DNA from: Streptomyces sp. NRRL B-3428
Lineage (GTDB): Bacteria > Actinomycetota > Actinomycetes > Streptomycetales > Streptomycetaceae
Direction: 5' to 3'
Length of the DNA: 64,000 nt
Assembly (NCBI GenBank): GCA_000721375.1
Contig: JOGW01000021.1
Location: forward strand, 1-64,000
The notes under the pieces are model-generated. The model worked only from the letters and a program-made list of their open reading frames with translations, was not told where the DNA came from and did no database searches. This document shows, in pieces, positions 25,354 through 33,595 of this stretch; position 1 is the first letter of the stretch; each line of letters opens with the position of its first letter. The position numbers were made by a program, and so were the translations under genes.

Positions 25354-27003
25354 ATGCCGAAGAGCACCGTGACGCGCGAGCAGATCAAGGAATACGCGCA
25401 GCTCTCCCCGTTCGAGCTGAAGAACATCTTCATCGACCTCGCCAAGAAGGCGCAGGCCGATCAGCCGGGTCACAAAGACAAGTCCTCCGTCCAGATGCTG
25501 AATGCCGGGCGCGGCAACCCCAACTGGGTGGCCACCGGGCCGCGTGAGGCGTTCTACGCGCTCGGCTACTTCGCGATCTCCGAGTCGCGGCGCGTGTGGA
25601 CCGCGGACAACCTCGGAGGGATGCCGGAGAAGGCGGGCGCGGGCGAGCGCTTCGACGCGTTCGTACGACGCCACCCGGATCTCGACGGTGTGGAGATGCT
25701 GCAGCAGTGCGTGGAGCTTGCCGTCGAGCGGTTCGGGTTCGACAAGGACGAGTTCATCCACGAGCTGGCCGACTGCTCGATCGGCGACAACTATCCGGTG
25801 CCGGACCGGATCATGCCGCACGCCGAGAAGATCATTCAGGCCTACGTCGCGGACGAGATGTTCGACAAGAAGCCGCCGGCCGGGAATCTGTCGCTCTTCG
25901 CGGTCGAGGGCGGTACGGCCGCCATGTGCTACATCTTCGACTCCCTCATGAAGAACGGGCTGTTGAAGAAGGGCGACAAGATCGCGCTGATGGTGCCGGT
26001 CTTCACGCCGTATCTCGAGATCCCCGAACTCGACACGTACGAATTCGACGTCACGCTGATCGAGGCGAACATGTTCGCCGAGCACGGCGTACGGGAATGG
26101 CGCTATCCCACCGAGGAGGTCGCCAAGCTGGAGGACCCGGAGATCAAGCTGCTCTGCCTGGTCAACCCCTCCAACCCGCCTTCCCTGGCGCTCAGTCAGC
26201 GGGTCGCGAACCAGATCAAGGACATCGTCGCGAGCAAGAACCCGAACCTGCTCATCGTGACGGATGACGTGTACGGGACGTTCGTGGAGGGGTTCCGGTC
26301 CATCGCGGCGGATCTGCCGCGCAACACGCTGCTCGTCTACTCGTACTCGAAGCACTACGGGTGCACGGGATGGCGGCTCGGTGTCATCGGGCTCAACGAC
26401 GACAACGTGATCGACGAGATGATCGCGGCCTTCCCGCAGGAGCAGAAGGACCGGCTCGACAAGCGGTACGGGACGCTCACGCTGGAGCCGGAGAAGATCA
26501 AGTTCATCGACCGGCTCGTCGCGGACTCGCGGCAGGTGGCGCTCAACCACACGGCGGGGCTCTCGCTGCCGCAGCAGATGATGATCTCGCTGTTCTCGCT
26601 CTTCGACATGACCGAGGAAGGGCAGGCGTACAAGCTCAAGCTGCGCGAGATCGTGCGGCGGCGGCTCGATCTGCTGCTCGAAGGGGCGCAGATGAAGATC
26701 TCGGATGACGCGCAGCGGGCCGGCTACTACATCGAGATGGATCTGCTCGCGGAGGCCGATCTGGAGCAGGGACCCGAGTTCGCGGCGTTCCTGGAGAAGA
26801 ACTACGAGCCGATCGACCCGCTGTTCCGGCTTGCGGAGCAGACCGGGGTGGTGCTGCTCAACGGTGGTGGGTTCGAGGGTCCCGAGTGGTCGGTGCGGGC
26901 CTCGCTCGCGAACCTCGACGATCTGGACTACCTGAAGATCGGGCACCATCTGCGGGCGATCTTCGACGACTACATCGCGGAGTGGAAGGCTTCGAAGGCG
27001 TAA
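25354..27003 (+). CDS. aspD: Bifunctional aspartate aminotransferase / aspartate 4-decarboxylase
   Basis: 549 aa, the length of AspD/AsdA. A PLP-dependent fold-type I enzyme with the PLP lysine K333 in YSYSKHYGCTGW, NPSNPP at about 271-276, and the N-terminal LNAGRGNPNW motif of the family. It converts L-aspartate to L-alanine and CO2, consuming a proton in the cytoplasm. With AspT exchange it forms a cycle that generates proton motive force and alkalinises the cell. The RBS AGGA lies ahead of the ATG, and the gene is followed by a terminator. Confidence 0.94.
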   Translation: MPKSTVTREQIKEYAQLSPFELKNIFIDLAKKAQADQPGHKDKSSVQMLNAGRGNPNWVATGPREAFYALGYFAISESRRVWTADNLGGMPEKAGAGERFDAFVRRHPDLDGVEMLQQCVELAVERFGFDKDEFIHELADCSIGDNYPVPDRIMPHAEKIIQAYVADEMFDKKPPAGNLSLFAVEGGTAAMCYIFDSLMKNGLLKKGDKIALMVPVFTPYLEIPELDTYEFDVTLIEANMFAEHGVREWRYPTEEVAKLEDPEIKLLCLVNPSNPPSLALSQRVANQIKDIVASKNPNLLIVTDDVYGTFVEGFRSIAADLPRNTLLVYSYSKHYGCTGWRLGVIGLNDDNVIDEMIAAFPQEQKDRLDKRYGTLTLEPEKIKFIDRLVADSRQVALNHTAGLSLPQQMMISLFSLFDMTEEGQAYKLKLREIVRRRLDLLLEGAQMKISDDAQRAGYYIEMDLLAEADLEQGPEFAAFLEKNYEPIDPLFRLAEQTGVVLLNGGGFEGPEWSVRASLANLDDLDYLKIGHHLRAIFDDYIAEWKASKA

Positions 27004-27026
27004 TCGGCTTCTGCTGTACGAGGGTT

Positions 27027-27057
27027 GGGCCCGTGGCTTCGCTGCCACGGGCCCTTT
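27027..27057 (+). terminator. Terminator of the aspT-aspD operon
   Basis: An 11-bp stem GGGCCCGTGGC (27027-27037) with its complement (27044-27054), a 6-nt loop, then TTT. Confidence 0.85.
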
Positions 27058-27078
27058 CCGGTGCCTGCTGTTGTGGTT

Positions 27079-27482
27079 TCAGGGCTTGGGGGCCATGCGG
27101 GCCTCGTGGAGGGCCTCGTGGAGGGCCTCGTAATCGGGGGCGGGGGGCGGGGAAGCGGGTGCCGGTGATGGTGTCGGGGACGGGGACGGGGACGGGGGTG
27201 CCCGGCGGGAGGGGCAGGGGGATGTGGCCGTGACCGTGACGCAGACCGGGATGCCCGCGGACGTGGCGTTGATGAAACGGCCGTACGCCGAGCCGTGCAG
27301 GAGCAGGTTGTCGCCCTCGCGCACGTGCAGACAGGGGATGACGAACGGGCCGTCCTCGGTGGTGAATCCGACGTGGGCCGCGAAGGCCTCGTCCAGGATC
27401 GCGTCGGCGGCGGCGCGGTCGTAGGTGACACGGTCGGGGTAGCGCTCGGCTGTGGTGCGGGGGTGGCCGGTATGGGGGTCAT
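27079..27482 (-). pseudogene. Broken flavin-nucleotide-binding (pyridoxamine 5'-phosphate oxidase family) gene
   Basis: The frame read on the minus strand gives TAERYPDRVTYDRAAADAI, LDEAFAAHVGF and PFVIPCLHVREGDNLLLHGS, then IPVCVTVT. This is the conserved N-terminal 80-90 residues of the PPOX/FMN-binding split-barrel family. The only plausible ATG (27482, 27480) is out of frame with it, needing one inserted base in a C-run. After CVTVT the protein turns into a Ser/Pro low-complexity run and stops at about half the normal length (about 200 aa), losing the rest of the barrel. I infer a decayed gene; sequencing error in the G-runs is the alternative. Confidence 0.6.
27100..27230. repeat. Low-complexity G-rich tract with short tandem repeats
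   Basis: GGCCTCGTGGAG-type 12-bp units are repeated two to three times near 27100-27132, followed by GGGGAC hexamers near 27176-27200. They fall in the degenerate 3' part of the broken flavin-binding gene and could be the site where it decayed. Confidence 0.6.
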
Positions 27483-27587
27483 GGTGTGGGAAGGGGGGTG
27501 GAGACGGGCGCGATCTGCCGTCTGTGCAGGGGAGTTCCTTCGATCGGCCGTCGTCGTGGCCGGGTGGTGCGCAAGCGTGCTCCGGAG

Positions 27588-27596
27588 TTATCCACA
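27588..27596 (+). promoter_or_regulatory. Single DnaA box
   Basis: Perfect TTATCCACA, 93 nt upstream of the DUF2252 gene. It stands alone. Confidence 0.5.
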
Positions 27597-27688
27597 GGCT
27601 CTGACGCGTATCAGCGAGGCAGCGTACGGTCTGGGGCAGTCGAAGTCCGCAGTCGGCGGACCTGGGGAGAACGGGGAGGCGGTCGGTC

Positions 27689-29140
27689 GTGGCCGAGAGC
27701 AAGGCGATCGTGCGGCAGCGCCAGGCACGGGTTCCGGCGCAGGATGGTCCTGTGAGTACGCGGATTCCGCGGGTGCAGGGCTTCGCGCAGTGGCCGTCCG
27801 ACGAATCGCCCAAGCGCCGGGGCAAGGCGCTGCGCGAGCAGATAGCGCGGTCCGCGCATGCCGCGCTGACCGTGGCCCCTGGACGGCCCGACGCGGTCAC
27901 CGCCGTCCAGGAGTCGAGCGCGGGCCGGATCGCCGGGCTCACCCCGCTGCGCGTGGGCCGAATGGCCGCCAACCCCTTCGCTTTTCTGCGCGGCTCGGCC
28001 GGACTCATGGCGTACGACCTCGCGCGCACCCCGGTGACCGGCATCGGCACGCAGATCTGCGGGGACGCGCACGCGGGCAACTTCGGTCTGTACGGGGACG
28101 CGCGCGGCGGACTCGTCATCGACCTCAATGACTTCGACGAGACCGTCGTGGGGCCCTGGGAGTGGGATCTGAAGCGGCTCACGACCTCGCTCGTCGTCGC
28201 CGGCCGGGTGGCGGGCGCCGACGAGGCCACCTGTCGCGAGGCGGCGGCGGACGCGGCCGGTGCCTACCGGCGCACGATGCGGCTGATGGCGAAGCTGCCG
28301 GCCCTGGAGGCGTGGCATGCCATCGCCGACGAGGAGCTGGTCTCGCACTCGGACGCGCACGATCTGCTCGGCACCCTGGAGCGGGTCGCGCAGAAGGCGC
28401 GGCGCAACACCAGCGGGCGCTTCGCGGCCAAGTCCACCGAGACCCTCGAGGACGGCAGCCTGCGCTTCGTGGACGCGGAGCCGGTGCTTCGGCGGGTGCC
28501 GGACGCCGAGGCGATGGTGGTGGCGGCGGCGCTGGAGGAGTACGTCTCGACGCTCAGCGAGGACCGCCTGCCGTTGCTCGCCCGGCATGCGATCCAGGAT
28601 GTGGCCTTCCGCGTGGTCGGCACCGGATCGGTCGGCACGCGCTCGTATGTGGTCCTGATGCAGGACCACCGGGGCGAGCCCTTCGTCCTTCAGGTGAAGG
28701 AGGCGCGGCCGTCGGCGCTCGCGCCGCATCTGCCGGTGGCCGGGTTCAAGGTGCCCGATGTGGAGCACGAGGGCCGGCGGGTCGTCCTCGGACAGAAGCG
28801 GATGCAGGTCGTCAGCGACATCCTGCTCGGCTGGACCACGGTCGACGGCCTGCCTTTCCAGGTGCGGCAGTTCAGGAACCGCAAGGGCAGCGTGGACCCG
28901 GCCGAGCTCGCCGCCGACCAGCTGGACGACTACGGGCGGATGACCGGTGCACTCCTGGCCCGTGCGCACGCGCACTGCGCGGACCCGCGCCTGATCTCGG
29001 GGTACTGCGGCAAGACGGAGGAGCTGGACGAGGCCATGGCCGACTTCGCGGTGGCGTACGCGGACCGGACGGAGGCGGATCACGCGGAGCTGCAGGGGGC
29101 GGTCCGGGAGGGGCGGATCGAGGCTGAGCTGGGGGTGTAG
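27689..29140 (+). CDS. DUF2252 family protein (kinase-like fold)
   Basis: 483 aa from the GTG at 27689; a GTG 21 codons later is possible. It has the DUF2252 signature: PFAFLRGSAGLMAYDLA, GDAHAGNFGLYGD (resembling the catalytic HGDxxxxN loop of aminoglycoside phosphotransferases), DLNDFDETVVGPWEWDLKRL (metal-binding Asp) and QVKEARPS. The family is widespread in actinobacteria and of unknown substrate, predicted to be kinase-related. It is cytoplasmic, with no membrane segment, and is a single-gene unit. Confidence 0.9.
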   Translation: MAESKAIVRQRQARVPAQDGPVSTRIPRVQGFAQWPSDESPKRRGKALREQIARSAHAALTVAPGRPDAVTAVQESSAGRIAGLTPLRVGRMAANPFAFLRGSAGLMAYDLARTPVTGIGTQICGDAHAGNFGLYGDARGGLVIDLNDFDETVVGPWEWDLKRLTTSLVVAGRVAGADEATCREAAADAAGAYRRTMRLMAKLPALEAWHAIADEELVSHSDAHDLLGTLERVAQKARRNTSGRFAAKSTETLEDGSLRFVDAEPVLRRVPDAEAMVVAAALEEYVSTLSEDRLPLLARHAIQDVAFRVVGTGSVGTRSYVVLMQDHRGEPFVLQVKEARPSALAPHLPVAGFKVPDVEHEGRRVVLGQKRMQVVSDILLGWTTVDGLPFQVRQFRNRKGSVDPAELAADQLDDYGRMTGALLARAHAHCADPRLISGYCGKTEELDEAMADFAVAYADRTEADHAELQGAVREGRIEAELGV

Positions 29141-29238
29141 GTGGGGGTGCGGGGTGGGTGGCGTGATGTCTGCGGTGGTGCGGGGTGCTGGGTGAGGTGA
29201 CTCCTGCGGTGGTGCGGGGTGCTGGGTGAGGTGATTCC
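29141..29238 (+). repeat. 34-bp tandem repeat
   Basis: Two near-identical 34-bp units at 29171-29204 and 29205-29238 (33/34) follow a more degenerate related unit at 29141-29170. They occupy the gap between the DUF2252 and J-domain genes. Confidence 0.85.
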
Positions 29239-29274
29239 CGCGGGGGTGTGGCGGGCGTGGCCTAGGCTGGACGG

Positions 29275-30156
29275 GTGACGACCCCGGAAGCTGAGCAGCC
29301 CGCACCGCCGCCGCAGGACGGCCCGCAGGAGCGGCCCGAGAGCGAGCGGCCTGAGAGCGAGCGGCCCGAGAGCGCTGAGGCGGAGCGGCCCGAGGCGCGG
29401 CTCGAGCGGGCCGTGCGGGCGGCCGAGCAGGCGCTGATCGAGTACGAGATCGCCGTCGAGACGTTCCGGGTCGAGGTGGAGAACTTCTCGCGGCTGCATC
29501 ACCAGAAGCTCGGGCCCGTGTACGCCCGTCTGGAGGAGCTCGACGCGCTGATCGCCGAGGCCAAGGCCACGCGCAGCCAGGATCCGGAGGATCTGCGGAT
29601 CGCTCAGGAGCTGCGGGCGCGGGTGCTGCCGATGCCGGATGTGTCCGAGCTGTTCAACGAGTGGATCGACTCCGACGGCCTCTCCCCCGAGGCCGCCGCG
29701 ATGCTCAACAACCAGCCGGTGCGCGCGCCCGAGCGCGTGCGGCCCAGTGACGAGGCCCGCAAGCTGTACCGCGATCTCGTACGGCAGGCGCATCCTGATC
29801 TCGCACAGGACGACAAGGAACGCGTTCGGCGCGACGAGTTCATCGTCCGGGTCAACGCCGCCTATGCCCGTGGCGACGAGACCCTGCTGCGCGAGCTGGC
29901 CGATGAGTGGGCGGCCGGCCCCGTACCGCCGGAGCTGCGGCCGAGCGAGAGCGAGGAGCTGTACGCGCGGCTGGAGTGGCTCGCGCGGCGCAAGGAGCTG
30001 CTCTCGGTCGTCGCGCGTGAGCTGGAGGAGGGCCCGATCGGGTCCATGCTGCGGATGGCGCCCGACGATCCGGACCGTCTCCTTGAGCAGATCGCCGAGC
30101 AGTTGCTCGCCCAGGTCGGCGAGCGTGAGGCGGAGCTGGCCGGGCTGACGCAGTAG
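29275..30156 (+). CDS. J-domain-containing coiled-coil protein
   Basis: 293 aa, GTG start. The N-terminus carries repeated RPESE units (about 20-40). A long helix pair follows (about 42-125, heptad-like) and then a J-domain-like segment (about 158-200) with the diagnostic HPD in VRQAHPDL and the helix FIVRVNAAYARGD. The C-terminal part is helical and charged. The HPD tripeptide suggests it stimulates a DnaK ATPase. It has no Gly/Phe or Cys-rich regions, so it is not a classical DnaJ. The client or partner is unknown. Confidence 0.82.
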   Translation: MTTPEAEQPAPPPQDGPQERPESERPESERPESAEAERPEARLERAVRAAEQALIEYEIAVETFRVEVENFSRLHHQKLGPVYARLEELDALIAEAKATRSQDPEDLRIAQELRARVLPMPDVSELFNEWIDSDGLSPEAAAMLNNQPVRAPERVRPSDEARKLYRDLVRQAHPDLAQDDKERVRRDEFIVRVNAAYARGDETLLRELADEWAAGPVPPELRPSESEELYARLEWLARRKELLSVVARELEEGPIGSMLRMAPDDPDRLLEQIAEQLLAQVGEREAELAGLTQ

Positions 30157-30190
30157 CCGAGCGGTGCGCCACGTCGGGTAGCGTCAGAGC

Positions 30191-30538
30191 ATGGTTTTCG
30201 GTTCTGGTGTGCCCACGGTCGGCGTCGACGCGCTCTCTGACAGTGACTTCCTGGTGGACGTCCGTGAGGACGACGAGTGGCAGGCGGGTCATGCCGAGAA
30301 GGCGCTGCACATCCCGATCAGTGAATTCATCGCCCGCTACGGCGAGTTGACCGAGGCGGCGCCGCAGGACGCCCGCGTGAACGTCATCTGCCGCTCCGGC
30401 GGACGCTCGGCCCAGGTCACGATGTACCTGGTCCAGCAGGGCATCGACGCGGTGAACGTGGACGGCGGCATGGAGGCCTGGGCCGCGGCCGGCCGCCCCG
30501 TCGTGGACGACAAGGGCCAGCCGGGCTTCGTCGTCTGA
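30191..30538 (+). CDS. Single-domain rhodanese-like protein
   Basis: 115 aa, the usual size for a stand-alone rhodanese. LVDVREDDEWQAGHAEKALHIP is the entry motif, and ICRSGGRSAQ holds the active-site C67. The ending is GGMEAWAAAGRPVV. The Cys-loop length (CRSGGRS) is typical of sulfur-carrying members. It transfers sulfane sulfur or acts as a thiol carrier in the cytoplasm. It is 34 nt downstream of the J-domain gene and probably co-transcribed with it. Confidence 0.92.
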   Translation: MVFGSGVPTVGVDALSDSDFLVDVREDDEWQAGHAEKALHIPISEFIARYGELTEAAPQDARVNVICRSGGRSAQVTMYLVQQGIDAVNVDGGMEAWAAAGRPVVDDKGQPGFVV

Positions 30539-30560
30539 CGGTTCTCGTACGGAGCTTGTA

Positions 30561-30602
30561 CGGAGCAGGGTGCCCGGTCGTGCACGGCGGGCACCCGCTC
30601 CG
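30561..30602 (+). terminator. Terminator after rhodanese gene
   Basis: Stem CGGAGC(A)GGGTGCCCG (30561-30576) pairs with CGGGCACCCGCTCCG (30588-30602) with one bulged A and an 11-nt loop. There is no U-run. Confidence 0.65.
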
Positions 30603-30636
30603 GCATACAGGCTGCCCAGCCCGGCTCAACCCGGCT

Positions 30637-30678
30637 CAGCCCAGCGTGTGCGTGGTTCAGCCCAGTGTGTGCGTGGCC
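30637..30678. repeat. 21-bp tandem duplication at the 3' end of the acyl-CoA dehydrogenase gene
   Basis: Units at 30637-30657 and 30658-30678 differ at three positions. The second unit covers the last codons and part of the stop of the dehydrogenase gene; the first repeats them in the 3' flank. Confidence 0.8.
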
Positions 30679-31790
30679 AGTAGGTCGCCGAGGACCTCCT
30701 CGTGCGCCGCGGCCGGGCCGAGCGACAGCTCCAGCTGCTTGGCCCAGGCGTGATAGCGGTGCAGCGGATAGTCCGTGTCGGCGCCGAAGCCGCCATGCAG
30801 ATGCTGCGCGGTCTGTACGACCCGGCGTACCCCTTCCGAGGCCCAGATCTTCGCCACCGCGATATCGCCCGCGGCGGGAAGCGCGCCCCCCGCACCGGTC
30901 GAGATACGCCAGGCCGCCTGCCAGAGCGTGACCTCCATGGCCCGCAGATCGATATAGCGGTCCGCGGCCTGCATGGCGACGGCCTGGAACGTGGCGACCG
31001 GATACCCGAACTGCTCCCGCTTGCTGGTGTATTCGCCCGTCATCCGGAGCACACCCTCGCCCAGGCCGAGTGCGAGCGCGCAGATACCGGTGGCGAGCAA
31101 CTGGTGCAGTGACTCCCAGGCGCCGTCGGCGTCGATGACGTCGGTGGCGGGGATGCGTACGGAGTCCAGGCGGAGTTCGGCATAGCGCTCACCCGACGTG
31201 GAGAACTGGTCGGTGAGCGTCAGACCTTCCCGCACCCCGGGCACCAGCGCGAGCACGGCACGGCCCTCGGCGGTGTGCGCGGGCACGACCGTGTAGTCCG
31301 CGGTGTGCGCCCACGGGACACCGGTCTGCACACCGTCGAGCACCCAGTCGTCGGCGTCGAGGCGGGCGGAGACGGCGAGTTCGGCCGAGTCGTGGCCGGT
31401 GCGGCCGTTGGCGGCGACGGTCAGGACCGTGCTGCCGTCGGCGATGCCCGGCAGGATCCTGGCCTTGGCCTCGGAACTCCCGTATGCCTGCAGGGTCTTG
31501 GCCGCCGCACTCGATTCGAGCAGCGGGACGCGGGCCAGCACCTTCGCCGATTCGCGCAGCACGAGGCAGAGTGCGATGGCGTCGAGGCCCGCGCCGTCGT
31601 ACTCCTCGGCGAGCAGCAGGCTCAGCAGGTCCGATTCGGCGAGCTTGGCCCACAGCGCACGGTCGAAGTCGTCGGCGACCGCCCCGGGGGTGAGGGCTGG
31701 GCTCGGCACCGCGTCCAGGTCCACCCCGGCGAAGACCGCCTTGGCCGCCTCGACGGCCGCCTGCTGCTCCTCGGTGAAGTCGAAGTCCAC
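30657..31790 (-). CDS. Acyl-CoA dehydrogenase
   Basis: 377 aa, ATG start. An ACAD fold: an N-terminal helical domain (MDFDFTEEQQAAVEAAKAVF), a middle beta domain (TVLTVAANGRTG, LDGVQTGVPWAHTADY, FSTSGERYAELRL) and a C-terminal helical domain with TSKREQFGYPVATFQAVAMQAADRYIDLRA and QHLHGGFGADTDYPLHRYH. The catalytic Glu position of classical ACADs is not obvious, as in the ChsE/FadE heteromeric subunits of steroid catabolism. It uses FAD. The KstR-like box upstream points to lipid or steroid side-chain degradation. Confidence 0.9.
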   Translation of the reverse strand: MDFDFTEEQQAAVEAAKAVFAGVDLDAVPSPALTPGAVADDFDRALWAKLAESDLLSLLLAEEYDGAGLDAIALCLVLRESAKVLARVPLLESSAAAKTLQAYGSSEAKARILPGIADGSTVLTVAANGRTGHDSAELAVSARLDADDWVLDGVQTGVPWAHTADYTVVPAHTAEGRAVLALVPGVREGLTLTDQFSTSGERYAELRLDSVRIPATDVIDADGAWESLHQLLATGICALALGLGEGVLRMTGEYTSKREQFGYPVATFQAVAMQAADRYIDLRAMEVTLWQAAWRISTGAGGALPAAGDIAVAKIWASEGVRRVVQTAQHLHGGFGADTDYPLHRYHAWAKQLELSLGPAAAHEEVLGDLLATHTLG

Positions 31791-31853
31791 TGCCTGTCCT
31801 CCCGCGCGCGCCGGCTGTGTCCGACGGTGCCCGGGGATCCGGGCACCGTCATC

Positions 31854-31866
31854 TGACGGAGCGTCA
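31854..31866. promoter_or_regulatory. Palindrome TGACG-GAG-CGTCA, operator candidate
   Basis: A 13-bp inverted repeat 64-76 nt upstream of the acyl-CoA dehydrogenase start and four bases from the KstR-like box. It is typical in form of a TetR-family operator. Confidence 0.4.
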
Positions 31867-31869
31867 AGA

Positions 31870-31883
31870 TAGAACAGGTTCTA
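31870..31883. promoter_or_regulatory. KstR-like operator
   Basis: TAGAACAGGTTCTA fits the published KstR consensus TnnAACnnGTTnnA exactly. It lies 80 nt upstream of the acyl-CoA dehydrogenase start, in its likely promoter. No kstR gene is in this window. Confidence 0.55.
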
Positions 31884-31982
31884 GCGGATTGGAATGGGGA
31901 TGCCGGGTGGGATACCGCCGGCGAGCGTTCCGGCGGGCGGCCCTGGGGCGCCGCGCCCCTGGCAAGATCCGAAAGAGACGCC

Positions 31983-33089
31983 CTAACGGTCGAAGTCCAA
32001 CTCCACCTGTTCCGTGGCCGGATGCGACTGGCAGGCCAGGACGTAGCCCGCCTCCGTCTCCTCCGGTTCAAGGGCGTAGTTGCGGTCCATGCGTACTTCG
32101 CCCGAGACCAGGAACGCGCGGCAGGTGCCGCACACACCGCCCTTGCAGGCGTACGGGGCGTCGGGACGGTTGCGCAGCACCGTCTCCAGGAGGGACTCGC
32201 CGTCCTGGACCGGCCAGCTGCCGGCACGGCCGTCGAGCTGGGCCGTCACCGTGCTGTGCGCGAGGGACGGAACGGTCGAAGTCGCCACGTCCGTACCTGA
32301 GTTCCCGGAGTCCACGTGGAAGATCTCCTCGTGGATCCGAGTCCGCTGCACCCCGAGTCCGCGCAGCGCGCGCTCGGCGCCCTGCACCAGGCCGAAAGGA
32401 CCGCACAGGAACCAGCCGTCGATCCGCTCGACCGGCAGCAGCGCCGGAAGCAGCCCGTTCAGCCGCTCCTCGTCGAGCCGGCCCGACGGCAGACCCGCCT
32501 GCTGCTCCTCCCGCGACAACACGGTGACCAGCTGAAACCGCTCGGGATAGCGGTCCTTGAGGTCGGCCACCTCTTCGAGGAACATCGTCGAAGCCGCGCT
32601 GCGATCACTCCGGATCAGACAGAAGCGGGCGTCCGGCTGCTCGGCGAGCAGTGTCGAAACGATGGACAGCACCGGCGTGATGCCACTGCCGCCGACGATC
32701 GCCGCGAAGTGCCCAGGACGCGGCTCCAGCGTGAACCGGCCCGCGGGCGTCATCACTTCGAGCTCGTCGCCGACGGAGATCTCCTTGTGCGCGTACGTGG
32801 AGAACTCACCGCCCTCGACCAGGCGCACCCCCACCCGTACCTCGGCAGGACCGTCGGCCCCGAGCGCGGGCGAGCACACCGAGTACGTACGACGGATCTC
32901 GGCGCCGCCGCCCGCACCGCCGTCAGCGCCGTCCGCGTAGCGCCGTATCGCCAGATGCTGGCCCGGCGCGTAGCGGTACTCCTCGCGAAGCTCCGGCGGT
33001 ACGGCGAAGGTCAGCGCGACCGAGTCGTCCGTGAGCCGGTCGACCGCCGACACCCGGAGCCTGTGGAAACGGGACTTGGCGGCCGCCAT
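31983..33089 (-). CDS. paaE: 1,2-phenylacetyl-CoA epoxidase reductase subunit PaaE
   Basis: 368 aa from the ATG at 33089, which shares its A with the paaD stop (TGATG) and has AAGGAG five bases upstream. An FNR-like N-terminus: RRTYSVCSPA (FAD), GGSGITPVLSI (NADPH) and FLCGPFGLV. The C-terminal plant-type ferredoxin domain has the 2Fe-2S ligands in CKGGVCGTC plus a later C in VLACQSHP. It passes electrons from NADPH to the PaaA di-iron oxygenase. It is the last gene of paaABCDE. Confidence 0.95.
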   Translation of the reverse strand: MAAAKSRFHRLRVSAVDRLTDDSVALTFAVPPELREEYRYAPGQHLAIRRYADGADGGAGGGAEIRRTYSVCSPALGADGPAEVRVGVRLVEGGEFSTYAHKEISVGDELEVMTPAGRFTLEPRPGHFAAIVGGSGITPVLSIVSTLLAEQPDARFCLIRSDRSAASTMFLEEVADLKDRYPERFQLVTVLSREEQQAGLPSGRLDEERLNGLLPALLPVERIDGWFLCGPFGLVQGAERALRGLGVQRTRIHEEIFHVDSGNSGTDVATSTVPSLAHSTVTAQLDGRAGSWPVQDGESLLETVLRNRPDAPYACKGGVCGTCRAFLVSGEVRMDRNYALEPEETEAGYVLACQSHPATEQVELDFDR

Positions 33090-33595
33090 CACAGCTCCTT
33101 GAAGTGGTCGAAGGGTTCACGGCAGCTCACGCAGCGGCGCAGCGCCTTGCACGCGGTGGACGAGAAACGGCTGAGCAGCTCGGTCTCGATGGAACCGCAG
33201 TGCGGGCAGCGCACGGCGAGCGTCAGCGGTATCGGACCGTCGGCCGGCTGCGGCCGTGGCGGGGCGATACCCGACTCGGCGAGCTTGCGGCGGCCTTCGG
33301 CCGTGATGTCGTCGGTGGACCAGGCGGGCGCGAGCACGGTGCTCACGGTCACCTGGGGCAGACCCTCCGCGTGCAGCACGTCCTCGATGTCCGAGGACAT
33401 CGCCTCGACGGCAGGACAGCCGGTGTAGGTCGGGGTGATCTCGACGTGGACGTCGCCGGGTCCCGCGAGGCGCACATCGCGCAGTATCCCCAGCTCGGCC
33501 AGGGTGACCATGGGCAGCTCGGGGTCGAGCACCGAGCCCGCGAGCTCCCACAGCCGCTGCTCGACCGGCGTCCGCCGCGTCATGGCGGCGGTCAC
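33089..33595 (-). CDS. paaD: Phenylacetyl-CoA epoxidase subunit PaaD
   Basis: 168 aa from the GTG at 33595, which overlaps the paaC stop (GTGA) with GGGAG upstream; the ATG at 33583 is the alternative. An N-terminal DUF59/MIP18-like domain (SVLDPELPMVTLAELGILRDV, PTYTGCPAVEAM) and a C-terminal Cys cluster, CPHCGS..CVSCREPF. PaaD is needed for maturation of the iron centres of the Paa oxygenase. Confidence 0.94.
   Translation of the reverse strand: MTAAMTRRTPVEQRLWELAGSVLDPELPMVTLAELGILRDVRLAGPGDVHVEITPTYTGCPAVEAMSSDIEDVLHAEGLPQVTVSTVLAPAWSTDDITAEGRRKLAESGIAPPRPQPADGPIPLTLAVRCPHCGSIETELLSRFSSTACKALRRCVSCREPFDHFKEL

Noticed and set aside
20815..27057. Genomic island integrated at tRNA-Leu
   Set aside because: No direct repeat of the tRNA 3' end, integrase or mobility gene was seen, and base composition is ordinary, so I report only an accessory-looking operon.
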